Below, piece by piece: positions 6,633 to 15,187 of a stretch of 25,008 nt of DNA (within the stretch, counting starts at the first letter, position 1; each line of letters begins with the position of its first letter). The stretch covers positions 1 through 25,008 of the forward strand of contig CAAEKP010000017.1 of NCBI GenBank assembly GCA_900756555.1, in the 5' to 3' direction. The notes below the pieces were generated by a model, which saw nothing but the letters and a program-made list of their open reading frames with translations, searched no databases and was not told the origin of the DNA. Origin of the DNA: Peptococcaceae bacterium. GTDB lineage: Bacteria > Bacillota > Peptococcia > Peptococcales > Peptococcaceae. Position numbers and translations under genes: made by a program.

Positions 6633-6657
6633 TAAGAACTGTGATTGAGAGATATGG

Positions 6658-6730
6658 GGGTTATTAGCTCAGCTGGTAGAGCATCCGACTCTTAATCGGC
6701 AGGTCCAGGGTTCGAATCCCTGATAGCCCA
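6658..6730 (+). tRNA. tRNA-Lys (anticodon CTT)
   Basis: A complete cloverleaf. The acceptor arms GGGTTAT (6658-6664) and ATAGCCC (6723-6729) pair with one G-T. The D-arm is GCTC/GAGC. The anticodon loop CTCTTAA (6689-6695) has anticodon CTT at 6691-6693, reading AAG. The T-arm is CAGGG-TTCGAAT-CCCTG. The first anticodon-stem pair (T6684 with C6700) is a mismatch. The discriminator is A6730 and the CCA end is not encoded. A promoter precedes it and a hairpin terminator follows. Confidence 0.96.
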
Positions 6731-6740
6731 TATCATAATG

Positions 6741-6767
6741 AGCCGTTCCTTCGGGAGCGGCTTTTTT
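6741..6767 (+). terminator. Terminator of the tRNA-Lys transcript
   Basis: A nine-pair stem AGCCGTTCC / GGAGCGGCT with one G-T pair is capped by a TTCG tetraloop and followed by six T residues. Confidence 0.92.
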
Positions 6768-6980
6768 CCGTTTTTCAACAATCATAAAATTTTTAATATT
6801 TTTTTATTTCACAATACAACTAATTTCGCAAATATATCGTCTATTCATTAGAGAAATCAAATCAGCTTTCCAGAAATTGCACAATATTTTTTAATTTTTT
6901 CTGCACATTTTTCGTCAATTTATGTTACTCTTGTAGAGGTCTTTCCTTACTATTTTTATTACAAATGAGGTATTTGCAAA

Positions 6981-8846
6981 ATGCAACAATATAACAATTC
7001 ATCCATTGCTTTTTCCAAAGCTGATGATGTTCATAAAAAAGCCTACCTGCACGGGTTAGATGGCTTACGTGCATTGGCTATTGCCGGCGTATTTTTTTAC
7101 CATCTTTCTCCCGCTGCTGTTCCCGGTGGCTTTCTGGGCGTTTCTTTATTCTTTGCACTGACCGGCTATCTGATGGTAGTGTCCTGTCAGTCTGCCTGGC
7201 AAAAAAATCAGTTCGGCGTTCTGTCCTTCTATAAAAAACGCCTGCGCCGTATTTACCCGGCACTGTTATTGACAATTCTGGCTGCCCTGTGTGTTTCTGT
7301 ATTTCTGATACCAGAAGCATCACGCAGCAGTTGGAGCGAATTAGCCAGCATCCTGTTCGGCTATAACAACTGGTGGCAGATTGCCCAGAATGCATCCTAT
7401 TTCACCAAAATCACTAACGCGTCACCATTCACGCATCTGTGGTTTCTGGCTGTAGAGCTGCAATTTTATCTGTTCTGGCCCTTCTTCTTTCTGCTTTACA
7501 AAAGAGCAAAAACGCCTTCTGCCAGACAGAGCATTCTTTTTTTACTGTTAGCATTGGCTGCTGCTTCCGGCCTGCTGATGTTTCTGCTGTATCAGCCCGG
7601 ACAGGATCCCTCCCGTGTTTACTACGGTACCGATACCAGAATTTTCGCTCTATTGTTAGGGGCGGCACTGGCTATCTGGCAGGGAAATCGCTCATACCCA
7701 ACTATCAGCACTGCGGTTTGCCAAAAACGAACCATCGCTACACTGGCATGTCTGCTGGCTGCTGTTGCACTGTTCTTTGTGATGGACGGACAGCAGGCAG
7801 GCACTTACACCGGCGGAATGTTTCTGGCCAGTTTATTATTTACCGCACTGCTGGCATTCGTCACCGATGATCGACTGCCTGTGGGCAGATGGCTGGACAA
7901 CAGGATTCTGGTCTGGCTGGGACAACGCAGCTATGAAATTTATCTCTGCCTGTATCCTGTCTTTTACTATTTTAACTTTAGGGGGCTTACCGCCGATATC
8001 TGGTACTGGGCTTTGCTGCAAATTCTGCTGACCTTGCTGTTGGCTGCAATTATGCACGCTGTTATCAGCCGCACATCACTGTCTGCATTGTTACAGCCCC
8101 ATATCAGCCGTTGGCATAAGGCTATCGCCGCCAGCGTCCTGGTCGTGTCATTAATACTGGGCGGCTATACTCTGTCCACCGTGCCAGCAAGCAATGTGTC
8201 TGACGATGAAAAACAACTGCAACAAGAACTGGAGCAAAATCAGCTGTTATTACAGCAGCAGATGCAGACCGCTGTCCATGCTGCTGACCAGCGGCCAGTT
8301 ATCATCGGTCCTGTACAGCCGGTGGCACCGTTGCCCTTTTTGCCGCCGCTGGAAAAACGGCTGCCAAAAGCGCCGGAAGGCACCATCACTGTCATCGGCG
8401 ATTCTGTTATGTTGGGTGCAGCACCAGTATTGCAGAAAGCTCTGCCTAACTGCATTATAAACGCGCAGGAATCCCGTCAGGTATATACTGCTATGGACAG
8501 CGTGCGACAGCTCAATATCCATGGGCAGCTTGGCAAAACAGTTATTCTGGAATTAGGCACCAACGGCGCCTTCACCACCGCCGACGCCCAAACGCTGCTG
8601 GATTACTTGGGCACAGAGCGAACCATCTACTGGATTACCAGCTACGGAAAACACCTGTCCTGGCAGAAGCAGGTGAACAACGAAATCCACAACCTGGCAC
8701 AGCAATACGCCAATCTGCACGTCATTGACTGGGCCAGCGTTGCGCCATCTCATCCCGACTGGTTCTATAAAGACGGTATCCATCTAAATAACAAGGGGAA
8801 AACCGGCTACGCTCAGCTGATTGCCAGCCATGTGCCGCACAATTAG
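6981..8846 (+). CDS. OatA-like acyltransferase: acyltransferase-3 membrane domain fused to extracytoplasmic SGNH domain
   Basis: A 621-residue two-domain enzyme. Residues about 20-400 are the acyltransferase-3 domain with roughly ten or eleven membrane segments, the catalytic-type His41 in FFYHL, the RRIYPALL motif and PGGFLGVSLFFALTGYL. After a Gln-rich linker (about 405-430) comes an SGNH hydrolase-like domain: GDS at 473-475, LGTNG near 522-526, and the DxxH pair Asp598/His601 in DGIHLNNKG. This is the arrangement of OatA-type peptidoglycan O-acetyltransferases, which make lysozyme resistance, and of some surface-polysaccharide acyltransferases; the acceptor is not determined by sequence. 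GAGG at 6967-6970 precedes the ATG by ten bases. It is a single-gene unit with a terminator at 8976-9010. Confidence 0.9.
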   Translation: MQQYNNSSIAFSKADDVHKKAYLHGLDGLRALAIAGVFFYHLSPAAVPGGFLGVSLFFALTGYLMVVSCQSAWQKNQFGVLSFYKKRLRRIYPALLLTILAALCVSVFLIPEASRSSWSELASILFGYNNWWQIAQNASYFTKITNASPFTHLWFLAVELQFYLFWPFFFLLYKRAKTPSARQSILFLLLALAAASGLLMFLLYQPGQDPSRVYYGTDTRIFALLLGAALAIWQGNRSYPTISTAVCQKRTIATLACLLAAVALFFVMDGQQAGTYTGGMFLASLLFTALLAFVTDDRLPVGRWLDNRILVWLGQRSYEIYLCLYPVFYYFNFRGLTADIWYWALLQILLTLLLAAIMHAVISRTSLSALLQPHISRWHKAIAASVLVVSLILGGYTLSTVPASNVSDDEKQLQQELEQNQLLLQQQMQTAVHAADQRPVIIGPVQPVAPLPFLPPLEKRLPKAPEGTITVIGDSVMLGAAPVLQKALPNCIINAQESRQVYTAMDSVRQLNIHGQLGKTVILELGTNGAFTTADAQTLLDYLGTERTIYWITSYGKHLSWQKQVNNEIHNLAQQYANLHVIDWASVAPSHPDWFYKDGIHLNNKGKTGYAQLIASHVPHN

Positions 8847-8975
8847 GCAAGCAGACATACAGACTGCCACAATAGAAATCCCTTATACTTGCTCAGAATC
8901 ATCAGAAAAATATTGCATTGCTGCTTATTTTAAACGAAAATAAATGTATTGTCGCAACATGATTCTGTCAGCTTC

Positions 8976-9010
8976 ACAGGACAATTCACGCCGAATTGTC
9001 CTGTTTTTTA
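8976..9010 (+). terminator. Strong rho-independent terminator after the acyltransferase gene
   Basis: A perfect 12-bp stem pairs ACAGGACAATTC (8976-8987) with GAATTGTCCTGT (8993-9004), followed by a run of T. It lies within the open frame that extends the GNAT gene upstream, which shows the extension is not coding. Confidence 0.92.
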
Positions 9011-9049
9011 TTCAACCAACGATTTTGACTGATATCTATTGCCGCAAAT

Positions 9050-9075
9050 CCTGCATTTTTGAACCCTGCATTTTT
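9050..9075 (+). repeat. Direct repeat CCTGCATTTTT in the GNAT leader
   Basis: CCTGCATTTTT occurs at 9050-9060 and 9065-9075, separated by four bases, directly before the GNAT ribosome binding site. It might be a regulator site or a simple duplication. Confidence 0.6.
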
Positions 9076-9090
9076 ATTGGAGTGATTGAT

Positions 9091-9510
9091 ATGATGGTCT
9101 TTGAAGAAAATACTATGACGGTAGAGCAGTATCTGCATCTCCGGCGGCGCGTACACTGGAAACCGCTGACCCAGCCGCAGGCGCAGAAAGCGCTGGATAA
9201 CAGCCTCTACGTGCTGGCTGCTTATCACGACGGCGAACTGGTGGGCATGGGACGTCTGGTAGGGGATGGCGCTGTCATCTGCTATATTCAGGACCTGATT
9301 GTATTGCCGGACATTCAATCCCGCGGTATTGGCTCCATGATTATCGACCGTCTGATTGCTTACGCCGCATCACTTGGTTTCCCCGGCACTACTATGATGC
9401 TGGATCTGATGTGCGCCAGAGGCCGGGAAGCATTTTACCAGAAACATGGCTTTATTGCCCGCCCCAATGATGAACTGGGGCCAGGCATGATTCAATATCT
9501 GGAAATATAA
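9091..9510 (+). CDS. GNAT-family N-acetyltransferase
   Basis: A 139-residue protein with the acetyl-CoA binding motif A of the GNAT fold: the strand AVICYIQDLIVLPDIQ leads into QSRGIGSMIIDRLIAYA (R/Q-x-x-G-x-G at 76-81), and a C-terminal AFYQKHGFI segment is typical of motif B. The substrate cannot be named. The ATG at 9091 is set by GGAG at 9080-9083, seven bases upstream. The frame stays open back to 8944, but that part contains the terminator 8976-9010 and an 11-bp direct repeat. A hairpin shared with the converging efflux operon follows. Confidence 0.88.
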   Translation: MMVFEENTMTVEQYLHLRRRVHWKPLTQPQAQKALDNSLYVLAAYHDGELVGMGRLVGDGAVICYIQDLIVLPDIQSRGIGSMIIDRLIAYAASLGFPGTTMMLDLMCARGREAFYQKHGFIARPNDELGPGMIQYLEI

Positions 9511-9580
9511 AAATGGGCTGCTGCACTAACGTCATCGCAGGCAAAGTGAAATGACGCTGGTACAACAGTCCATTTTTCTT
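9508..9580. terminator. Bidirectional terminator between GNAT and efflux operon
   Basis: Outer arms AAATGG (9511-9516) and CCATTT (9570-9575) and inner arms CGTCAT (9530-9535) and ATGACG (9551-9556) form an interrupted long hairpin. A-rich bases flank it on the left and T-rich bases on the right, so it can stop both converging transcripts. Confidence 0.75.
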
Positions 9581-9585
9581 ACTTT

Positions 9586-10623
9586 TTATTCTGTTTCCGT
9601 ATTCTCAGCCTCTGCGCCGCCTGCAATATCAAATTGCAGCTGTGCCATCTGTCCCGGTTTAAGCTGTGTATCTGCCGGCAGTTTAATTTTTACTTTCATG
9701 CTTTCCTGATCCCGCTGGAATGCTGTTTGAAATTCCGCCGGAGTGTATTGCGCTTTCACATCTATAAAGCACACTTCACCCTGATAAGTCTGCTTATCCA
9801 GCTGCACAGTCACAGGCTGCCCATAACTCACCGTTGCAGCCTGCTCTATCGGCAGATAAGTCAGCAGATACATCCGGGAAGCATCTACCAGTTCCACTAA
9901 ATCACTGCCCGCACTGACCATAGCGCCACCGGTGTAATTGACACTGATAACAGTGCCGCTGCAATTTGCTTTGATGGTATATTTATTTAGTGCTTCTTTG
10001 GCCTGAGCCAACTGGCTTTCTGTTTGAGCCACTGCTGCCTGTGCCGCTCTCACCGCATTGCGGTCTGCCTGTTTGGACAGCAAGATTACCTGTTGCTGCG
10101 CGGTATTTACCTGACTGGCGGCGGCTGCCATATTGTTCTGGGCTGTCTGCACCGCCTGCGTCATCCTGTCGTACTCCTGCTGGGATAACCCACCCGCTTC
10201 ATACAGCGCATTCATCTTTTCTAAATCTGCCTGCAATGCATCACACTGTAATCGGGCATTATCATAAGTGGCCTGCGCTGCCTGCACGCCATTGCGTGCC
10301 TGCTGTACAGCAGCCTGATCCGCACCGCTGAGCAGCTGGGCTACCACTGCCTGTTTCTGTACCAGCACTTGTTCCAACTGCTCCACAGCATACTGCTGAT
10401 TGCTGTTATCAATAACTGCCAGCACATCCCCCGCCTGCACCGTCTGCCCCAACTGCACCTTCAATTCGACTATTTTTCCGCTCACTTCACTGTAATGAGG
10501 AACAACCTCCTGTTCCACTTTACCAGTCTGCCCTGTGCTCCCCTGCTGCCAGAAATGCCATCCGACAGCACCAATCACCAGAACAAGCAGCAGCAACACC
10601 ACCCGTTTCATTTTCTCCTTCAT
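9586..10623 (-). CDS. HlyD/EmrA-type membrane fusion (periplasmic adaptor) protein
   Basis: A 345-residue adaptor. An N-terminal membrane anchor (residues about 7-24) is followed by a lipoyl half (EVSGKIVELKVQLGQTVQAG, residues 46-65), a long Gln/Ala-rich coiled-coil hairpin (about 78-215), the second lipoyl half (IKANCSGTVISVNYTGGAMV) and a beta-barrel domain. It would link the ABC-2 permease encoded upstream to the outer envelope. In a Gram-positive-type cell wall such adaptors stabilise the pump; in a diderm Firmicute they would span the periplasm. GGAGGG precedes the ATG at 10623. It is the last gene of a three-gene operon, 13 bases after the permease stop, and ends at a bidirectional terminator. 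Confidence 0.93.
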   Translation of the reverse strand: MKEKMKRVVLLLLVLVIGAVGWHFWQQGSTGQTGKVEQEVVPHYSEVSGKIVELKVQLGQTVQAGDVLAVIDNSNQQYAVEQLEQVLVQKQAVVAQLLSGADQAAVQQARNGVQAAQATYDNARLQCDALQADLEKMNALYEAGGLSQQEYDRMTQAVQTAQNNMAAAASQVNTAQQQVILLSKQADRNAVRAAQAAVAQTESQLAQAKEALNKYTIKANCSGTVISVNYTGGAMVSAGSDLVELVDASRMYLLTYLPIEQAATVSYGQPVTVQLDKQTYQGEVCFIDVKAQYTPAEFQTAFQRDQESMKVKIKLPADTQLKPGQMAQLQFDIAGGAEAENTETE

Positions 10624-10636
10624 TGTCAGTTCCCTC

Positions 10637-11653
10637 CTATACGCTGCGCTGCTTTTTCAGCAGCATTACATTCATCATAAAGAACACGATACAAAAAACA
10701 ATCAGCAGTAATAAATCTGGAATAATGTCCACAAAACCTGCACCCTTCAACATCACCTGTTGTAAACCATGGGCGATGTAATGAATTGGCGTGAGATAAC
10801 TGAGTGTTTCCCAAAAACCGTCCAGAGTAAAAATGCCGGATAAAAAAATCTGCGGAATAATAATTGCCGGAATCATCTGCATCATCTGAAATTCACTGTT
10901 GGCTGCGGTGGAAAGCAAAATACCCAGCGTCAGCGCCGTCATAGCTGACAGCATAACCATCAGCAGCACCAGCCAGATAGAGCCCGCCTGCATAATGCGC
11001 AGTACATACACCACATAAACAGTCAGTACAATGGACTGCACCACCGTAATCACACCAAAACCAACAATATAACCCAATACAATTTCCCAGCGCTTCACCG
11101 GCGTGGACAACAGCTTTTCTAACGTGCCTGACGTGCGCTCCTGCACAAAGGAAATGCCCGCTACCAGAAACACCAGAAAGAATACCAAAATCCCAATCAG
11201 TGCTGAGCCAAACTGGTCAAACATGGATAAGCCGTCATAACCATAAACATAATCTACCTGTGTGCGCAAATCTCTGGGCCGCCAGGCCGCTGAACTGCGG
11301 GCCATCTCCAATTTACTGACGATTTGCTGCGCGGCATTCTGGCTGCCATCTAACTGCACCGTCAGCCGATCATTCACCAGCGACACCAGTGCCGTCACAT
11401 CACCTTGCTCCAGCAGCTTCCTGCCTTCTGTTTCTGTGCAGCGGATTACCGTCACATTGTAATCCTCCAGCCGCTGTTCGTACTGTACTGAGCCGTTGAG
11501 CAGCGCAATACTCTGCTGCCCGCCAGAAGAATTCAGCAGCCAGCAAATCAATGAAATCAACAGCAGCGGTGCCACCAAAAGGATAGCCAGCGTCCGCTTA
11601 TCCCGGCGCAGCTGCTGCAAAATGCGCCACGCCATTGCCAGTACCTTCGTCAT
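10637..11653 (-). CDS. ABC-2 type transporter permease (drug efflux, YbhR/YbhS-like)
   Basis: A 338-residue membrane protein. A first membrane helix (about 22-42) is followed by a large extracytoplasmic domain (about 45-165) and five or six C-terminal helices, including the ABC-2 signature segment FVQERTSGTLEKLLSTPVKR. This is the topology of DrrB/YbhR-like efflux permeases. The start ATG overlaps the ATPase stop in ATGA (11650-11653), so translation is coupled. With the ATPase and HlyD adaptor it makes a complete exporter; one permease gene implies a homodimer. The substrate is unknown, but TetR control suggests a toxic small molecule. Confidence 0.93.
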   Translation of the reverse strand: MTKVLAMAWRILQQLRRDKRTLAILLVAPLLLISLICWLLNSSGGQQSIALLNGSVQYEQRLEDYNVTVIRCTETEGRKLLEQGDVTALVSLVNDRLTVQLDGSQNAAQQIVSKLEMARSSAAWRPRDLRTQVDYVYGYDGLSMFDQFGSALIGILVFFLVFLVAGISFVQERTSGTLEKLLSTPVKRWEIVLGYIVGFGVITVVQSIVLTVYVVYVLRIMQAGSIWLVLLMVMLSAMTALTLGILLSTAANSEFQMMQMIPAIIIPQIFLSGIFTLDGFWETLSYLTPIHYIAHGLQQVMLKGAGFVDIIPDLLLLIVFCIVFFMMNVMLLKKQRSV

Positions 11654-12378
11654 TGACCTCCCGCCTTTCCTAACACGATAAATGCCTCTTCAATCGTAGA
11701 CACACCATACTTTGCTTTAATTTCGTCCGGCGTCCCTGTTTCCAACACACAGCCGTCCCGCATCATCAGCAGCTGAAAACAACGATTAGCCTCATCCATA
11801 ACATGCGTGGTCACCACGATAGTGGTACCCGCCCGCGCCATATCATACAAAGCTTTCCAGATATCCTGCCGCAGCAGTGGGTCAATCCCCACGGTTGGTT
11901 CATCCAAAATCAGCACTTGCGGCTGATGTAAAATAGCAATCGCCAGCGATAAACGGCGCTTCATACCGCCGGAATAGCTGCGCACCAACTTATGCTGAGC
12001 TTCGGTCAATTTCACTAAGTCCAACGCCTTTGCAACGGCCAGTTCCATATCCTTTCTGCGCAGCCCGTACAACGCGCCGAAAAATTCCATATTCTCTTTA
12101 CCGCTGAGATTTGTGTACAGTGCATCAGACTGCGCCATATAACCAATCTGCTGCATCACCGCCAACTGCGGCATTACCTGCCCCAATACCTCCACCGTTC
12201 CCGTTGTGGGAACCAAAATACCAGCCATAGCTTTCACCAGCGTGGTTTTCCCACAGCCCGACGGCCCTAGAATACCATAAATACAGCCCTTACCGATCTC
12301 TAATGAAATCTCTGTCAATACCTGTCTGGTGCCGTAAAACTGATTGACACCCCGCATCGTAATACAACTTGCAGCCAT
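11650..12378 (-). CDS. ABC transporter ATP-binding protein (efflux)
   Basis: A 242-residue nucleotide-binding domain. Walker A GPSGCGKT is at 38-45, the signature YSGGMKRR at 135-142, Walker B LILDEPT around 156-162, and the switch His in VVTTH. The C-terminal STIEEAFIVL segment is typical of DrrA/CcmA-like exporters that pair with ABC-2 permeases. The ATG at 12378 is preceded by GGGGAGGG; a TTG at 12399 would place the start upstream of this site and is rejected. First gene of the efflux operon, divergent from the TetR gene, with overlapping control sequences. Confidence 0.94.
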   Translation of the reverse strand: MAASCITMRGVNQFYGTRQVLTEISLEIGKGCIYGILGPSGCGKTTLVKAMAGILVPTTGTVEVLGQVMPQLAVMQQIGYMAQSDALYTNLSGKENMEFFGALYGLRRKDMELAVAKALDLVKLTEAQHKLVRSYSGGMKRRLSLAIAILHQPQVLILDEPTVGIDPLLRQDIWKALYDMARAGTTIVVTTHVMDEANRCFQLLMMRDGCVLETGTPDEIKAKYGVSTIEEAFIVLGKAGGQ

Positions 12379-12392
12379 GCGCTCCCTCCCCG

Positions 12393-12442
12393 TTGACAAT
12401 CATTCTCTGCCTCATATATAATAACTGTGACACCTGTCGCAA
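12393..12442. promoter_or_regulatory. Face-to-face promoters of the tetR-type gene and efflux operon with a shared palindrome
   Basis: For the plus strand, TTGACA (12393-12398), an 18-bp spacer, then TATAAT (12417-12422). For the minus strand, TTGCGA (12437-12442), a 16-bp spacer, then TATATA (12415-12420). The two -10 elements overlap. The palindrome GACA-CC-TGTC (12429-12438) lies at the plus-strand transcription start and over the minus-strand -35, so one bound repressor could block both. A wider inverted pair CTGTCGC (12434-12440) and GCGACAG (12492-12498) is also present. Confidence 0.7.
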
Positions 12443-12531
12443 TAATGAATTTGTATACCTCTATCATAAAAAAATTTTTTCATTCTGTAAAGCGACAGCT
12501 TATAGAAAATTGTCATTCAGGAGTGATTGAT

Positions 12532-13149
12532 ATGCCAGTAGAAACAGATAAACCAGATTCCCCACAAGTTTTACGCACCAAAGCACAGCTAAAATCTGCT
12601 TTTTTGCAGCTGCGCAGGAAAAAGAGCATTGCGCAGATTAACATTCACGAAATTACCGCTCTGGCACAGATAAACCGCACTTCATTTTATCGTTACTACT
12701 TTGATGTTTATGATTTACAACAGGATGTATTGGATGATTTCATTGCACAATTTCAACAAATCCTCTCTGCTATTTTTCAAAAGCTCTTAACGCAAGGCAA
12801 TATCTCTATGCAGGAAATGCCCCTGCAATTTCTGCTGGAACATCAGGATATCCTGCAAATTCTGCTTCATGACCCAGATTCCATAGCACATTTAAAACAG
12901 GAACAAAAAATTTTTGTCAAACAATTCCTGCAAATTCCCCCTGACGACGCAAGAGCTGATTATGCTTTAGAGTTTCTGATTTCCGGCCAACTCGGTATTA
13001 TTTCTTATTGGATACAGCATCAGGACACGCTCTCTCTTGAGAATTTATTCGCCTTAATAAAAGAGATGCTCTTATCCCAGGGGCCGCTGGCAATCCTGCT
13101 GAAACTGGCACCAGAATCACTGCGGGAAAACGCAAAAATACAGGTATAA
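12532..13149 (+). CDS. TetR-family transcriptional regulator
   Basis: A 205-residue protein. After a short polar tail, residues about 15-60 form a TetR-type three-helix DNA-binding domain, ending in the characteristic INRTSFYRYYFDVYDL recognition-helix and linker pattern. The remaining helices are a ligand-binding and dimerisation domain. The ATG at 12532 follows AGGAG by eight bases; the open frame reaches back to 12427, but that part overlaps the promoter and operator. Divergent from the ABC efflux operon, its likely target. A perfect inverted repeat starts in its last codons. Confidence 0.9.
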   Translation: MPVETDKPDSPQVLRTKAQLKSAFLQLRRKKSIAQINIHEITALAQINRTSFYRYYFDVYDLQQDVLDDFIAQFQQILSAIFQKLLTQGNISMQEMPLQFLLEHQDILQILLHDPDSIAHLKQEQKIFVKQFLQIPPDDARADYALEFLISGQLGIISYWIQHQDTLSLENLFALIKEMLLSQGPLAILLKLAPESLRENAKIQV

Positions 13150-13198
13150 CAACAAAGACGACTACAGATCAATGCGGTCGTCTTTGTTGTTATACCTG
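13141..13198 (+). terminator. Perfect 22-bp inverted repeat over the tetR-type stop codon; probable terminator
   Basis: Bases 13141-13162 are the exact inverse complement of 13177-13198 around a 14-base loop. The stop codon (13147-13149) and the two preceding codons are inside the left arm. A terminator-like reading is AAAGACGAC / GTCGTCTTT followed by GTTGTT, but there is no clean T-run after the full stem. Confidence 0.65.
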
Positions 13199-13431
13199 CC
13201 CTATGATATTTCATTGCAGTCACACATGCTACTTAATTCATACTCCACTATAACATAAAAACACTCGTTATTATAAAAAAACAGATACTTTCTCTATTTT
13301 ATGGAATTGCTTGTCAATATCAAAATATTTTTCTTGAGGCAGAACAAAATTGTATGCACAGTTTTCTTGCTTAGCACATCTATTTTGGCTGATTAAATAC
13401 ACTTAAAAATACAAATAATTTTTACAAAATT
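13199..13431. other. AT-rich intergenic gap
   Basis: A gap between the tetR-type terminator and the end of the minus-strand unknown gene. It is rich in A and T; I see no gene, no tRNA and no convincing terminator for the minus-strand cassette that ends at 13432. Confidence 0.5.
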
Positions 13432-14361
13432 TTATCTTTGATTCCAAATGCTTTTATAATACAAAAATGCTTTGTGTGCATCTACTTTATTCATTAATGA
13501 TTTTTCTAATAAATTCAATTGTTCAAAATCAATTACACCCACTTGACGTTTCAATTCTTTCAAAATTTGAAAATATGCTTCGTCCTGCGCTTGCAATAGC
13601 CATTCTTTATAATTTTGTCTAACTTGATTTATTTGATTAAATTGTTGAAAATAATACGTTTTTTGTAGGATTGGCCCAACCAAAGCACCCTGCAAGCATA
13701 TCACCAATTGTCGGTGTACCACTTCCATTCTCTGTGCATCAAAAAAAAGTTTCTGTTTGCCGGTATTGTCCCAATATACAAAACCATAAAAAGTTCGTTT
13801 AATATTACTTTCAGCGATCGGATCATCTGCCATTTGGCTACGAACCTCTTGATACCAATTTTGAAAGGTATCATAACTTGCCCGTGATATAATTTTTCCT
13901 ACAAAACCTTTTTGCAAGGCGCCTTGAAAAAGTTGCAATTCTGTGTCATCAAAATGCCCTTCGATTGAATGCTGATATTCTTCCAATAACACAGAACCTT
14001 CGTCATTTGCTTCTTTTTGAAAAAAAGGTATCATACTAGAGAAATATTCCGGTTCATATTGTTTTTTCATATATTGCAACAGCGATAGTTTTATTTTCTG
14101 CAAAAATTCCTCTTCTAATTCTTTCGGAATCTTACACCTTATTTTTTTATAAACAATCGGAGTAACACATTGTTGATTTAACTGTTGTTGTTGCACGAAA
14201 TTATATAATTTCTCCTCATTTTTTGTCGCATAATAATAAATTTTCCCATCTGAACCTGTACAAGCACTGCCATATACAACAATTTCTTTGGCAAATCGAT
14301 TTAATTCTGCCATTCTACCAACATCACTTGCACATTCTATATCCCGATTTTCATAGCCCAT
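13432..14361 (-). CDS. Protein of unknown function (309 aa), third gene of the ATPase cassette
   Basis: I do not recognise this protein. It has no signal peptide and no membrane segment, so it should be cytosolic. It is rich in Gln, Tyr and Phe, with a probable alpha/beta N-terminal part (residues about 15-60 with IVVYGSACTGSDGKIYYYAT) and a mainly helical remainder. The segment FVYWDNTGKQKLFFDAQRME looks like a beta-hairpin. The start at 14361 leaves seven bases after the ATPase stop; the frame remains open back to 14433, inside the ATPase gene, without a better ribosome binding site. Its base composition is clearly more AT-rich than the pyr or efflux genes. Co-translated with the ATPase, it probably works with it, but no role can be assigned. 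Confidence 0.7.
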   Translation of the reverse strand: MGYENRDIECASDVGRMAELNRFAKEIVVYGSACTGSDGKIYYYATKNEEKLYNFVQQQQLNQQCVTPIVYKKIRCKIPKELEEEFLQKIKLSLLQYMKKQYEPEYFSSMIPFFQKEANDEGSVLLEEYQHSIEGHFDDTELQLFQGALQKGFVGKIISRASYDTFQNWYQEVRSQMADDPIAESNIKRTFYGFVYWDNTGKQKLFFDAQRMEVVHRQLVICLQGALVGPILQKTYYFQQFNQINQVRQNYKEWLLQAQDEAYFQILKELKRQVGVIDFEQLNLLEKSLMNKVDAHKAFLYYKSIWNQR

Positions 14362-14368
14362 TTTTATT

Positions 14369-15187
14369 TCACTGCCCCTCATAGCATAGTTGAAGAATAT
14401 GGGATTCTGTCGATACAGACATCGACAGCACACCGTTTTGGTTCGTCGTAATTTTTACTGGCTCATTTAACAATGCCGAAAGATTTCTCTCAGTCAAAAC
14501 TTTATTACTATCCCCTTGCGCAACGATGCGGCCATTTTTCATGAATAACGTTTTATTCATAAAAGACTGTATTTCTTCTGGATAATGCGTAACATATAAT
14601 ATTGTCACTTTTCCACTGTAAGCCAATGTTTGTACTGTATTCATCATGTGCTCCCTAGCATAAATATCTAACCCCGTACCTGGTTCATCTAACACCAATA
14701 TCTCTGGACTCGTTATCAATGCACGTGCAATCAATACGTTTTGTCTCTCTCCTTTACTCATCAAACGAAAAGGATAATTCATCTTCTCTCCCATATTCAA
14801 TTCTCTTAGCAGTAATTTAGCTTGGCGAACCTGAGCATCTGTAATCGTAAAATCTACGTTAAACGTTCCTGTTAGACCTGACAGCACAATTTGCAACGCA
14901 GATTCTTTGGCATAATATTTATCAAAAAAAGAACTACTTACCCAACCTACCTTTTTGCGTAGTGAGAAAATATGTGCGGCATCATATTCACATCCTAATA
15001 CTGTAAGCTTACCTGTTGTGATTGGTAAAAAACCAGCAATAGCACTTAACAATGTTGTTTTACCACTTCCATTCATTCCAAAGATTAACCAGTGATCACC
15101 TTTTTTCACTTCCCAATTAATATTTTTTAATAAATAGTGTTTCCCTGATTGATAACAAAGATCTGCAGCTTTTATTACAGTTGACAT
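14369..15187 (-). CDS. Stand-alone ABC ATPase (YlmA/ModF-like) without a permease partner
   Basis: A 272-residue single nucleotide-binding domain. Walker A GMNGSGKT is at 37-44, the signature is LMSKGE (142-147) instead of LSGGQ, Walker B ILVLDE is at 163-168 with catalytic-type Glu168, and the switch His is in LYVTH. The FDKYYA segment after the Q-loop region and the LMSKGERQNV signature resemble YlmA/ModF-like ATPases often found without membrane partners. No transmembrane gene lies in this cassette; the neighbours are a zinc-ribbon protein and an unknown soluble protein. The start overlaps the previous stop in TAATG at 15185-15189. It could energise a distant permease or act on a non-transport target. 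Confidence 0.88.
   Translation of the reverse strand: MSTVIKAADLCYQSGKHYLLKNINWEVKKGDHWLIFGMNGSGKTTLLSAIAGFLPITTGKLTVLGCEYDAAHIFSLRKKVGWVSSSFFDKYYAKESALQIVLSGLTGTFNVDFTITDAQVRQAKLLLRELNMGEKMNYPFRLMSKGERQNVLIARALITSPEILVLDEPGTGLDIYAREHMMNTVQTLAYSGKVTILYVTHYPEEIQSFMNKTLFMKNGRIVAQGDSNKVLTERNLSALLNEPVKITTNQNGVLSMSVSTESHILQLCYEGQ

Noticed and set aside
8944..9090. Longer N-terminus for the GNAT protein
   Set aside because: The extension contains a strong terminator hairpin and a direct repeat, and GGAG marks the start at 9091.
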